Origin: Pseudomonadota bacterium
Lineage (GTDB): Bacteria > Pseudomonadota > Gammaproteobacteria > Pseudomonadales > Pseudomonadaceae
Reading direction: 5' to 3'
Length of the DNA: 22,836 bases
Assembly: GCA_023388335.1 (NCBI GenBank)
Contig: JAEWGL010000072.1
Span: forward strand, 1-22,836
Both the position numbers and the translations under genes were made by a program. Below the pieces are notes generated by a model. It was not told the DNA's origin, did not search any database, and was given only the letters and a program-made list of their open reading frames with translations. Shown piece after piece: positions 14,779-21,716 of this stretch (within the stretch, counting starts at the first letter, position 1; each line of letters begins with the position of its first letter).

Positions 14779-15327
14779 TCACGCGCTGGTGGCCACCCAA
14801 GGCAGGCCTTCACGTTGACCCTCGACCAGCACCCGCTTGATCAGGAACGCTTGGGCCTCACCCTCGCCAACGGTCAGCAGGGAGATAGCACTGTGCCGAT
14901 GGTGGGGTGTGTCGGGGATCGCCTTGACCTGATGCCCCTGGTGGTCCCGAAGGCGACACACCAGGCCATCGTCGGCCCAGGCCAGCGGTTCGATCTTCCA
15001 GTAGTCCTTGACCTCGGCATACTCGTAGAGCCCCAGGTAGCCGTTGCGGCTGACGCCGAGCTTCTTGGCCGATTTTGGCCCGGTGCCAGCAATGAAGAAG
15101 TGCAGGCGGTCTTCGGTTCTCGAGTGGAAGGTGAAGTGGAATACGGGCGAGGCTTGGCAGCCGCCCGCCTGCAACCAATCGTCTTCAGGGGTGACGCCCC
15201 AGGAGAACTTGTCACCGCTGCGGCTCAGGCGCGTTGGGATTGCGCGGCCCTCCTTGAGCATGTAGATCCGCCCGCGGAATGATTCGATCGCTGCAGCCAA
15301 ACGTATTTCAGTGAGAACATCGGTCAT
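14779..15327 (-). CDS. Unrecognised 182-aa protein, possibly beta-trefoil-like
   Basis: I do not recognise this family. The start at 15327 (MTDVLTEIRLAAAIESFRGR) is chosen because AAGGAAAG lies 4 bases upstream (15332-15339); the frame stays open to 15393, but the extra residues are hydrophilic and lack a ribosome site. No signal peptide or membrane helix is seen, so it is probably cytoplasmic. The middle, LHFFIAGTGPKSAKKLGVSR then NGYLGLYEYAEVKDYWKIEP, has the look of fascin/ricin-like beta-trefoil repeats (a strand, then LG(V/L), then W-K-I), which is inference. A single conspicuous HHRH occurs near residue 143. It ends 8 bases from the hrpB stop and lies 123 bases downstream of the EEP-protein gene on the same strand. 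Confidence 0.75.
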   Translation of the reverse strand: MTDVLTEIRLAAAIESFRGRIYMLKEGRAIPTRLSRSGDKFSWGVTPEDDWLQAGGCQASPVFHFTFHSRTEDRLHFFIAGTGPKSAKKLGVSRNGYLGLYEYAEVKDYWKIEPLAWADDGLVCRLRDHQGHQVKAIPDTPHHRHSAISLLTVGEGEAQAFLIKRVLVEGQREGLPWVATSA

Positions 15328-15400
15328 GGGACTTTCCTTATCCATTGGTTTCGAGGAGTCGTCATCGGCGCTGTGGGCAGCCCCGCGCGTCACCTTAGAC

Positions 15401-15414
15401 GCCCCTTGCGGGGC
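15401..15414 (-). other. Short GC hairpin between two minus-strand genes
   Basis: GCCCC-TTGC-GGGGC lies in the 123-bp spacer between the EEP gene and the unrecognised gene. There is no T run on the minus strand, so it is more likely to attenuate or protect RNA than to terminate. Confidence 0.3.
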
Positions 15415-15450
15415 AATGGAGATCGAAAGCTTTCCCGTGCCATGCCACGG

Positions 15451-16530
15451 TCACGGCTGCGCCGGCAGCACCAGCCGCGCACTGACCGGCAGGTGATCGG
15501 AGATCTGCAACGTGTCCTGCTGCAGTACCTGGGCACCGAGACGCTGCAGCTTGGGGCTGTGCAGCAGGTAGTCGAGGGTGCGGTCCGGGCCGTTCAGGCG
15601 CGGGTCGTTGGGAAAGTGCGTGAGCCAGGCGCTGCGCTCGGCACCGCTGGCTTCGGCGTTACTGGGAATCATCGGGTACTTGTCCCACAGCAGGTGCAGG
15701 TCGCTGTCGGCGGCGTAGGCGCCGCGTTGCTGGACTGGCAGGCGGCGATACTGGCCTAGCGGCAGCAGGTTGAAGTCGCCGCCGATCAGCCAGGGTGTGC
15801 CCTGGCCTTCCAACTGGTCGAGGACCTTGGCCACATGTTGCACCTGGCGCCGCTGCAGGTCGGTGCCTGGTCGGTAGGGCGGCAGGTGGGTATTGAGCAC
15901 CGCCAGGCGGGTGCCATCGCGCACCGGCAGGTAGCTGACCAGCAGCGCCGGTTGCCGCTCGCGCAGGCGGGCCAGGGCATTGCTGGCGGCGTTGGGCAAC
16001 TGCAGGCGTTCGGCCTTGTCGATGGGGTAGCGGCTGAGGGTCGCCAGGCTCCGGCCAACGCTGCCGAAGAGGTGCCGGTCAGGGACGAAATCGGCTTTCC
16101 AGTCATAGGCCTGCACGGCGCAGGGGTAGAGGTCGGCCAGGCGCTCGCGCAGCAGGGCGAGCTGGTCCTGGTAGTCGCTGGCCTTGGCGTCGTTGTCCAG
16201 CTCCTGCAGCAGGACGATGTCCGGTTGCTCGGTGCGGATCACCCGGGCCACCTCATCGAGGTTGAAGGCCAGGTCTTCAGCGCTCGGGCGGGTGTCCTGG
16301 CCGCGCCCTTGGTCGTACCAGAACACGTAGCGCTTGCCTGCCAGGTATTGAACGTTCCAGGTCATGACGTTAAGCACCTGGCCCGGCAGCAGCGCCTTGG
16401 CGCTGGCGTTGCAACTGACAGGCAGGTCTTCGCGGGGTTCGGGACGCCAGCCCAGGTGGCTGGCGAGCAGCCAGAGCAGGGCCAACAACAGCAGGAGGAT
16501 CAGCAGGACGTTGCGCAGTAGTCGGGTCAT
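15451..16530 (-). CDS. Membrane-anchored endonuclease/exonuclease/phosphatase-family protein
   Basis: A 359-aa protein of the EEP (DNase I/Mg-dependent phosphodiesterase) superfamily. Residues about 5-26 form a strong Leu-rich membrane segment (LRNVLLILLLLLALLWLLAS), so the domain is probably held at the membrane facing the periplasm. The catalytic motifs are complete: MTWNVQYL, IVLLQELDND (metal-binding Glu), LATLSRYPI, LAVLNTHLPP, LIGGDFNLLPLG (Asp/Asn), DRTLDYLL and ISDHLPVSARL (catalytic His). Substrate is unknown: nucleic acid, phosphoinositide-like lipid or other phosphodiester are all possible in the fold. The start ATG at 16528-16530 begins just before the hydrophobic segment; the open frame upstream overlaps the yciC-like gene and is not coding. 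It lies 62 bases after that gene and may be in its operon. Confidence 0.88.
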   Translation of the reverse strand: MTRLLRNVLLILLLLLALLWLLASHLGWRPEPREDLPVSCNASAKALLPGQVLNVMTWNVQYLAGKRYVFWYDQGRGQDTRPSAEDLAFNLDEVARVIRTEQPDIVLLQELDNDAKASDYQDQLALLRERLADLYPCAVQAYDWKADFVPDRHLFGSVGRSLATLSRYPIDKAERLQLPNAASNALARLRERQPALLVSYLPVRDGTRLAVLNTHLPPYRPGTDLQRRQVQHVAKVLDQLEGQGTPWLIGGDFNLLPLGQYRRLPVQQRGAYAADSDLHLLWDKYPMIPSNAEASGAERSAWLTHFPNDPRLNGPDRTLDYLLHSPKLQRLGAQVLQQDTLQISDHLPVSARLVLPAQP

Positions 16531-16592
16531 CGGCTCGGCTTGTCGGTGCAGGTGGCACCCAGCATAGCCGAGCCTCTCGTTGTCAGGCCAGA

Positions 16593-17249
16593 TCAAGCGC
16601 CGGCGTCTGCCTCGCGCAGCATGAACAGGCGATACAACACCACGCTGCTGAACAGCTGCAGAAAACCGTTGAGGCTGTCCAAGGCCAGTTGCAGGCCGGG
16701 CGCAGGCTCGGGGAACAGGGACATGAACAGGCCATCGAGCAGCCACAGCGGCGCCAGTACGCCCAGTACGCATACCAGGATCTGCCAGAAATACCCGGTG
16801 GTCATCCGCGCGCTCTCGCGCATGGCGGCCACCACCGGCATGCCTCGCAGCACCAGCAGGTACTCGGCGAACACCAGGTTGATCATGACCCAGATGCCCG
16901 GCAGCACGAACAGCGCCATGCCCGCCATGATCAGCAGCGAGCTGATGGTGATCAGCAAGGTCAGGGTCGGCCACAGTTGCAGGGCCCTGGCGAACAGGTC
17001 GCGCTTGGGCGGTGCCTGGCCATTGCTGCGGGTATCCATGTAAAGGATCAGCGCGGCGCTGTACAGCGGGTAGAACAGCAGGCTCACCAGCATGCCGTAG
17101 GCGGCCGAGGCCTCATCGCCCAGTTGGCTGTAGAGCAACTGGGTAGCGAGGGCTTCGAGCACCACCAGGGGCAGGCACAGCTGGAGAATGCTGGTCAGGT
17201 GGCGGCGGAAAAAGTACAGGGAGTCACGCAGGACGCTCAGCGGATTCAT
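16593..17249 (-). CDS. YciC-family (UPF0259) inner-membrane protein
   Basis: A 218-aa polytopic protein with about five to six membrane helices: LTSILQLCLPLVVLEALATQ, MLVSLLFYPLYSAALILYMD, LTLLITISSLLIMAGMALFV, WQILVCVLGVLAPLWLLDGL and LFSSVVLYRLFML. The segment VLPGIWVMINLVFAEYLLVL with RGMPVVAAMRESARMTTGYF is the typical YciC/UPF0259 core. Function is unknown. It is divergent from the DUF2076 gene, sharing a 154-bp intergenic region, and is the first gene of the minus-strand block that includes the EEP protein. Confidence 0.85.
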   Translation of the reverse strand: MNPLSVLRDSLYFFRRHLTSILQLCLPLVVLEALATQLLYSQLGDEASAAYGMLVSLLFYPLYSAALILYMDTRSNGQAPPKRDLFARALQLWPTLTLLITISSLLIMAGMALFVLPGIWVMINLVFAEYLLVLRGMPVVAAMRESARMTTGYFWQILVCVLGVLAPLWLLDGLFMSLFPEPAPGLQLALDSLNGFLQLFSSVVLYRLFMLREADAGA

Positions 17250-17403
17250 CAGTCAACATCGCATGGCAGAAAAGCAGGGCGTAACTGTAGCCCAGGCGCC
17301 GAGCAAGCTGAAGAAAGTTTAATGGGCCGGTGATTGAATCGCGCCTGTTTGCCCCCCATCTTGGTCACATCCGCGATGTCCCGGTTCTTGTACGAGGTTA
17401 CCC

Positions 17404-18153
17404 ATGAACACTGAAGAACAATCCCTGATCGACGGCCTGTTTACCCGGCTCAAGCAGGCCGAGGACCCGAGCCTGCCGCGCGACGCCCAGGCCCAGGCAC
17501 GCATCGACGAGCATGTGCGCCAGCAGCCGTCGGCACCTTATTACATGGCCCAGGCGATGCTGGTGCAGGAAGCGGCGCTCAAGCGCCTGGACGAGCAGAA
17601 CAAGCAGCTCGAGGCCGAACTCAAGCAGGCCCGTGCCCAAGCGGCAGCGCCCAGCCAGGGCAACGGCGGTGGTTTTCTGTCGAGCATTTTCGGCGGCGGC
17701 CATCGCGCCCCGGCGCCCGAACCGCGGCAACAGCCTCAGCGTGCCGCGCCAGTGGCGCCAGCGGCGGGTGGGGGCGGCTGGCGCGAGCCGTCTTCGCGTG
17801 GGTTCGCCCAGCCGCAGCAGTCCGGCTTCAATGCCGCGCCCGCCGCGCCAGGCCGCGCGGGCGCCGGCAGCTTCATGGGCGGGGCCCTGCAGACCGCTGC
17901 TGGCGTGGCCGGTGGTGTGATGCTGGCGCAAGGCATCAGCAGCCTGTTCAACCACCACGGGCAGCCCGAAGAGGTGGTCGAAGTGATCAAGGAAGAGCCG
18001 GCCCCCACCAGCGACACCGGCGGCTGGGGCAGCCAGGACGACCAGCGGCAGGTGGCTGACAGCGGCTATGACAGCGATCAGGGCGGGTTCGTCGAGAGCG
18101 ATTATGGCAGCGATGATGGCGGCTTCTTCTCGGATGACGATACCTTCGTCTGA
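17404..18153 (+). CDS. DUF2076 protein with acidic C-terminal tail
   Basis: A 249-aa protein. Residues 1-45 (TEEQSLIDGLFTRLKQAEDP, RIDEHVRQQPSAPYYMAQAM) are the typical DUF2076 start. Residues about 46-85 form a Leu/Lys/Glu heptad-like coiled coil (LVQEAALKRLDEQNKQLEAE). A Gly/Pro/Ala/Gln-rich linker of about 70 residues follows, with FLSSIFGGG, then a Gly-rich hydrophobic segment FMGGALQTAAGVAGGVMLAQ with GISSLFN, and a strongly acidic Asp/Ser/Gly tail ending FFSDDDTFV with repeated (D/S)DxGGF units. There is no signal peptide. Function is unknown; location may be cytoplasmic or membrane-associated through the Gly-rich segment. GAGG 7 bases before ATG fixes the start. Confidence 0.88.
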   Translation: MNTEEQSLIDGLFTRLKQAEDPSLPRDAQAQARIDEHVRQQPSAPYYMAQAMLVQEAALKRLDEQNKQLEAELKQARAQAAAPSQGNGGGFLSSIFGGGHRAPAPEPRQQPQRAAPVAPAAGGGGWREPSSRGFAQPQQSGFNAAPAAPGRAGAGSFMGGALQTAAGVAGGVMLAQGISSLFNHHGQPEEVVEVIKEEPAPTSDTGGWGSQDDQRQVADSGYDSDQGGFVESDYGSDDGGFFSDDDTFV

Positions 18154-18162
18154 GGGTTCAGG

Positions 18163-18168
18163 CATACT
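18163..18168 (+). promoter_or_regulatory. Possible -10 element for the NYN gene
   Basis: CATACT in the context GGCATACTGCGGCC, 75 bases before the GTG start. It resembles the -10 regions upstream of hrpB and rhlE in this window. No matching -35 is seen, so the gene could equally be read from the DUF2076 promoter. Confidence 0.3.
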
Positions 18169-18184
18169 GCGGCCAGTACCCATC

Positions 18185-18212
18185 GCCCTGGCGCCGCGCG
18201 TTAAGCCAGGGC
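18185..18212 (+). other. Leader hairpin before the NYN gene
   Basis: GCCCTGGC (18185-18192) and GCCAGGGC (18205-18212) are perfect complements around a 12-base loop, between the DUF2076 stop and the NYN start at 18243. No T run follows, so it is not a classical terminator. It could reduce read-through or shape the leader of the NYN transcript. Confidence 0.45.
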
Positions 18213-18242
18213 CCCGCCCGCACCTACAGAGGAACGCCTACG

Positions 18243-18722
18243 GTGAAAAAGATCGCGGTATTCGCCGATGTGCAGAATCTCTACTACACGGTGCGCCAGG
18301 CCTATGGCTGCCATTTCAACTATGCCGCGCTGTGGGCCGATATCAGCCAGCACGGGGAGATCGTCGAGGCGGTGGCCTATGCCATCGACCGCGGCGACAG
18401 CAAGCAGCAGCAGTTCCAGCAGATCCTGCGCAACCTGGGCTTCACCGTGCGCCTCAAGCCCTATATCCAGCGCAGCGACGGCTCGGCAAAAGGTGACTGG
18501 GATGTGGGCATCACCCTGGATGTGATCGACGCGGCCTCGCGGGTCGACCAGGTGGTGCTGGCCTCGGGCGACGGCGATTTCGACCTGCTGCTGGAGCGCG
18601 TCATCGAGCGTCACGGCGTCGAAGCGGTGGCCTACGGCGTGCCTGGCTTGACCGCCAATTCACTGATCCGCGCCGCCAGCCGCTACGTGCCCATCGAAGG
18701 GCGGCTGTTGCTGCGTCACTGA
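18243..18722 (+). CDS. NYN/LabA-type domain protein, putative ribonuclease
   Basis: A 159-aa single-domain NYN (PIN-like) protein. The acidic active-site positions are present: KIAVFADVQNLYYTVRQ (first Asp and Asn), GSAKGDWDVGITLDVIDAAS (second) and VVLASGDGDFDLLLERVIER (third, SGDGDFD), followed by GVEAVAYGVPG. Known NYN proteins cut RNA with metal ions, and LabA relatives regulate gene expression; the substrate here is unknown. The start is GTG 18243 with AGGA about 9 bases upstream; the protein begins MKKIAVFAD as relatives do. Its stop (18720-18722) directly abuts the stop of the convergent Lrp-type gene with no spacer. Confidence 0.88.
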   Translation: MKKIAVFADVQNLYYTVRQAYGCHFNYAALWADISQHGEIVEAVAYAIDRGDSKQQQFQQILRNLGFTVRLKPYIQRSDGSAKGDWDVGITLDVIDAASRVDQVVLASGDGDFDLLLERVIERHGVEAVAYGVPGLTANSLIRAASRYVPIEGRLLLRH

Positions 18723-19181
18723 TCATGTCTTCTTGTTCGCGCTGTCCAGCTGATCGAGCGGCACCCGTTGCTCGATGGCGCTGGACAGCACGATCGAGGT
18801 CTTGCTGAAGCCGAATTGCGCCACCTGGTTGATCAGCACTTCAAGTTCCTGCATCGAGCCCACGGCGGCTTTCATGATCACGCACGGATCGCCCGTGACC
18901 CGGTGGCACTCGGTGAGCTGGGGAATGCGCGTGAGCGCTTCGTAGGCCTGCTGGTTGCCGTGGCTGCTCAGGCGCAGCTCGATCACGCACTGGATCGGCA
19001 GGCCGATCTTGGCCAGGTCGACCTTGGCCTGGTAACCGGTAATGACCCCCGTGGCCTCGAGCTTGGCCACGCGTTCGGCTACCGCGGGTGCGGACAGGTT
19101 GACCTGGCGGGCCAGTTGCGCGAAGGAGGCCCGGCCGTTTTCCAGCAGGGCGGCGAGCAGCATGCGATCGTATTTGTCCAT
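18723..19181 (-). CDS. Lrp/AsnC-family transcriptional regulator (second copy)
   Basis: A 152-aa regulator: MDKYDRMLLAALLENGRASF, helix-turn-helix QLARQVNLSAPAVAERVAKL, EATGVITGYQAKVDLAKIGL, then the ligand/RAM domain (CVIELRLSSHGNQQAYEALT, LTECHRVTGDPCVIMKAAVG, INQVAQFGFSKTSIVLSSAI). It differs widely from the first Lrp gene in this window, so the two are not a recent duplication. It is divergent from a YedA-type exporter across 150 AT-rich bases, a layout in which such regulators often control the exporter. The frame is open far upstream, but ATG 19179-19181 begins the conserved N-terminus. Confidence 0.92.
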   Translation of the reverse strand: MDKYDRMLLAALLENGRASFAQLARQVNLSAPAVAERVAKLEATGVITGYQAKVDLAKIGLPIQCVIELRLSSHGNQQAYEALTRIPQLTECHRVTGDPCVIMKAAVGSMQELEVLINQVAQFGFSKTSIVLSSAIEQRVPLDQLDSANKKT

Positions 19182-19331
19182 GAGTGAGATCCGGCGCGCA
19201 ATCGATGGCAAAGCCGCTGCATAAGCGTGCTTTGCAAAGTGTTCCGATGATTTAAACAGGTTTTGTAACTTAAGTTTAGGTGAGCAGCTTTTTAAACTGA
19301 TGCTCCTGCAAACGGATTTCGAGCCTCTGCC
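19182..19331. promoter_or_regulatory. Divergent regulatory region, likely Lrp operator
   Basis: This is AT-rich compared with its surroundings. TTTAAAC occurs twice in direct orientation, at 19251-19257 and 19291-19297, exactly 40 bases apart (about four helical turns). Between them is a perfect 10-bp palindrome AACTTAAGTT (19267-19276). Promoters for both the regulator and the exporter must lie here, but no strong -35/-10 pair stands out. Confidence 0.45.
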
Positions 19332-20261
19332 ATGCCTGCTTCTCGCCGCGTCCCTCTGGTGCTGATCGGCGCCTTCCTGGCCTTGTACCTGGTCTGGGGT
19401 TCCACCTATCTGGTCATCCGCATCGGCGTCGAATCCTGGCCGCCGCTGCTGATGGCCGGCGTCCGCTTCCTGATTGCCGGGACCCTGCTCTACGGTTTCC
19501 TGCGCTGGCGCGGCGTACCGGCGCCAAGCTGGAAGCAATGGCGCGCGGCAGGCGCCATCGGCTTTCTGCTGTTGAGTTGCGGCAACGGTGGCGTGACCCT
19601 GGCCGAGCATGCCGGCGTCGCCTCGGGCGTGGCAGCCCTGGCGGTGGCCACGGTGCCGCTGTTCACCTTGCTCTTCGGTCTGTTCTGGGGGCAGCGCAAT
19701 ACCCGCCTGGAATGGGCGGGCATCCTCCTTGGCCTGATCGGCATCGCCTTGCTCAACCTGGGTTCCAACCTGCAGGCAAGCCCGCTGGGCGCGGCGGTGA
19801 TCCTCTTTGCCGCGGCCTCCTGGGCTTTTGGCTCGGTGTGGAGCAAGAGCCTGCCGCTGCCCCAGGGCGCCATGGCCAGCGCCGCCGAGATGCTGGTCGG
19901 CGGTGCCGCGCTGCTGCTGGGCAGTGCCCTGAGCGGCGAACGCATGACCCAGATGCCCACGGCTGCCGGCTGGGGCGCGCTGGCCTACCTGGTGGTCTTC
20001 GGCTCGATCCTGGCGTTCAGTGCCTACATGTACCTGCTCAAGCATGTGCGCCCAGCCGCGGCCACCAGCTATGCCTACGTCAACCCGGCGGTGGCGGTGC
20101 TGCTCGGTATCCTCTTCGCGGGCGAGCGCATCGGTGTCGAGGAGTGCCTGGCCATGGCGGTGATCATTGGCGCGGTGGTGCTCATCGGCCTGCCGCAATG
20201 GCGCCGGACACCGAAGCCGTCGGCAGCGGTCAAGCCGTTGAAGGAGCAGGCATGCAAGTGA
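19332..20261 (+). CDS. yedA: DMT-superfamily exporter, YedA type
   Basis: A 309-aa inner-membrane transporter of the EamA family with ten predicted helices in two five-helix halves. It resembles E. coli YedA: FLALYLVWGSTYLVIRIGVE, SWPPLLMAGVRFLIAGTLL, NGGVTLAEHAGVASGVAALA, VATVPLFTLLFG, LEWAGILLGLIGIALLNLGS, SWAFGSVWSKSLPLP, EMLVGGAALLLGSALSGE, VFGSILAFSAYMYLLKHVRP and ATSYAYVNPAVAVLLGILFA. DMT members export amino acids, nucleobases and drugs; the substrate is not known. The divergent Lrp-type regulator suggests an amino acid or related metabolite, which is inference. A basic tail follows the last helix. Confidence 0.9.
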   Translation: MPASRRVPLVLIGAFLALYLVWGSTYLVIRIGVESWPPLLMAGVRFLIAGTLLYGFLRWRGVPAPSWKQWRAAGAIGFLLLSCGNGGVTLAEHAGVASGVAALAVATVPLFTLLFGLFWGQRNTRLEWAGILLGLIGIALLNLGSNLQASPLGAAVILFAAASWAFGSVWSKSLPLPQGAMASAAEMLVGGAALLLGSALSGERMTQMPTAAGWGALAYLVVFGSILAFSAYMYLLKHVRPAAATSYAYVNPAVAVLLGILFAGERIGVEECLAMAVIIGAVVLIGLPQWRRTPKPSAAVKPLKEQACK

Positions 20262-20284
20262 TGGGGCCGGGCGGGGCTTTGCGG

Positions 20285-20290
20285 TAGACT
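20285..20290 (+). promoter_or_regulatory. Likely -10 element for the rhlE-type helicase
   Basis: TAGACT in GCGGTAGACTGCCGCC stands 32 bases before ATG 20323, giving a leader of about 25 bases. The -35 position is within the GC-rich stretch just after the yedA stop and does not match consensus. Confidence 0.35.
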
Positions 20291-20322
20291 GCCGCCTTTG
20301 CTGAACCCCTGACGGTATTGCC

Positions 20323-21648
20323 ATGACTTTCGCCAAACTCGGCCTGATCGAACCCTTGCTGCGCGCCTTGCAGCACCTGGACTACACCACCCCGACCCCG
20401 GTCCAGGCCCAGGCTATCCCCGCCGTGCTGGCCGGTCGCGACCTGATGGCCGCGGCCCAGACCGGCACCGGCAAGACCGCCGGCTTCGCCCTGCCGGTAC
20501 TGCAGCGCCTGGCCCTGGAAGGCGCCAAGGTGGCGAGCAACTCGATCCGCGCGTTGGTGCTGGTGCCGACCCGTGAACTGGCCGAGCAGGTGCATGGCAA
20601 TATCCGCGAATACGCCGAGCACCTGCCGCTGAGCACCTACGCGGTCTACGGCGGCGTCAGCGTCAACCCGCAGATGATGCGCCTGCGTCGTGGTGTCGAC
20701 CTGCTGGTGGCCACCCCGGGTCGCCTGCTCGACCTGTACCGGCAGAACGCCGTGAAGTTCGGCCAGGTGCAGGTGCTGGTGCTCGACGAAGCCGACCGCA
20801 TGCTCGACCTGGGCTTTGCCGAAGAATTGCAGGCGGTGTATGCCGCGCTGCCGCGCAAGCGCCAGACGCTGCTGTTCTCGGCGACCTTCTCTGACGAGAT
20901 CCGCCTGCTGGCAGGCCTGGCCCTCAACGACCCGCTGAGCATCGAGGTCAGCCCGCGCAACGCCGCGGCCAGCTCGGTCAAGCAGTGGCTGGTGCCGGTG
21001 GACAAGAAGCGCAAGCCTGAGCTGTTCCTCCACCTGCTGCGCAAGCAGCGTTGGAAGCAGGTGCTGGTGTTCGCCAAGACCCGTAACGGTGTCGATCAGT
21101 TGGTCGAACGCCTGCGCGAGGAGGGTGTGAATGCCGATGGCATCCACGGTGACCGTCCCCAGGCCACCCGCCAGCGGGCGCTGGACAGTTTCAAGGCACG
21201 CGAAGTACAGATCCTCGTTGCCACCGACGTGGCCGCCCGTGGCCTGGACATCGACGACCTGCCGCTGGTGGTCAACTTCGACCTGCCGATCGTTGCCGAA
21301 GACTACGTGCATCGGATCGGCCGCACCGGTCGCGCTGGCAATACCGGCGAGGCGATCTCGCTGGTGTGCGCCGATGAAGTGCAGCTGCTGGCGGCCATCG
21401 AGACCCTGACCCGCAAGACCCTGCCGCGCCATGAAGAGCCGGACTTCATTCCCGATCATCGGGTGCCGGAGACCGATGCCAATGGTCAGGTGGTGAAGAA
21501 GCCGAAAAAGCCCAAGAAGCCCAAGGAAACCAGTGCCAAGCGCGGGCTGGGACGCTGGATGGACAGCGCCGAAAACATCACCGAGCCGTTGGTCAAGCCG
21601 GTGCGCCGGGTGCCGAGCCTGGGGGGGCCGAAGAAGCGCAAGCCTTGA
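20323..21648 (+). CDS. rhlE: DEAD-box RNA helicase, RhlE type
   Basis: A 441-aa ATP-dependent RNA helicase with all DEAD-box motifs: the Q-motif MTFAKLGLIEPLLRALQHLD and TPTPVQAQAIP, motif I AQTGTGKT (Lys51), Ia PTRELAEQ, Ib TPGRLLDL, II DEAD (Asp155-Asp158), III SAT (Ser186), IV VLVFAKTRNGVDQLVERL, V ATDVAARGLDIDDLP and VI HRIGRTGR (from His330). The C-terminal ~75 residues are Lys/Pro-rich (KKPKKPKKPKETSAKRG) and probably bind RNA, as in RhlE-type proteins that aid ribosome assembly and RNA decay. Pseudomonas carries several paralogues, so the exact subgroup is less certain. It starts 61 bases after yedA. Confidence 0.93.
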   Translation: MTFAKLGLIEPLLRALQHLDYTTPTPVQAQAIPAVLAGRDLMAAAQTGTGKTAGFALPVLQRLALEGAKVASNSIRALVLVPTRELAEQVHGNIREYAEHLPLSTYAVYGGVSVNPQMMRLRRGVDLLVATPGRLLDLYRQNAVKFGQVQVLVLDEADRMLDLGFAEELQAVYAALPRKRQTLLFSATFSDEIRLLAGLALNDPLSIEVSPRNAAASSVKQWLVPVDKKRKPELFLHLLRKQRWKQVLVFAKTRNGVDQLVERLREEGVNADGIHGDRPQATRQRALDSFKAREVQILVATDVAARGLDIDDLPLVVNFDLPIVAEDYVHRIGRTGRAGNTGEAISLVCADEVQLLAAIETLTRKTLPRHEEPDFIPDHRVPETDANGQVVKKPKKPKKPKETSAKRGLGRWMDSAENITEPLVKPVRRVPSLGGPKKRKP

Positions 21649-21664
21649 TCGCTGGGTTGCGCCA

Positions 21665-21706
21665 CCCTTGAGATCAAGCGCCGCGGGCGGCGCTCGATCT
21701 CAAGGG
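21665..21706. terminator. Long hairpin between convergent rhlE and the flavoprotein gene
   Basis: CCCTTGAGATC (21665-21675) pairs with GATCTCAAGGG (21696-21706), and after one mismatch AGCGCCG (21677-21683) pairs with CGGCGCT (21688-21694) around a CGGG loop: 18 pairs in all. It lies 16 bases after the rhlE stop and 10 bases beyond the end of the convergent gene. No T run is present on either side, so its role as a bidirectional terminator or RNA-end stabiliser is inferred from position. Confidence 0.6.
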
Positions 21707-21716
21707 CACTATCAAC

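Noticed and set aside
12251..14800. 849-codon open frame antisense to hrpB
   Set aside because: It is a shadow caused by GC-rich third positions; the sense strand has all helicase motifs. The same applies to the 753-codon frame antisense to amn/rluE (6624-8885) and the 505-codon frame antisense to the sensor kinase (1875-3392).
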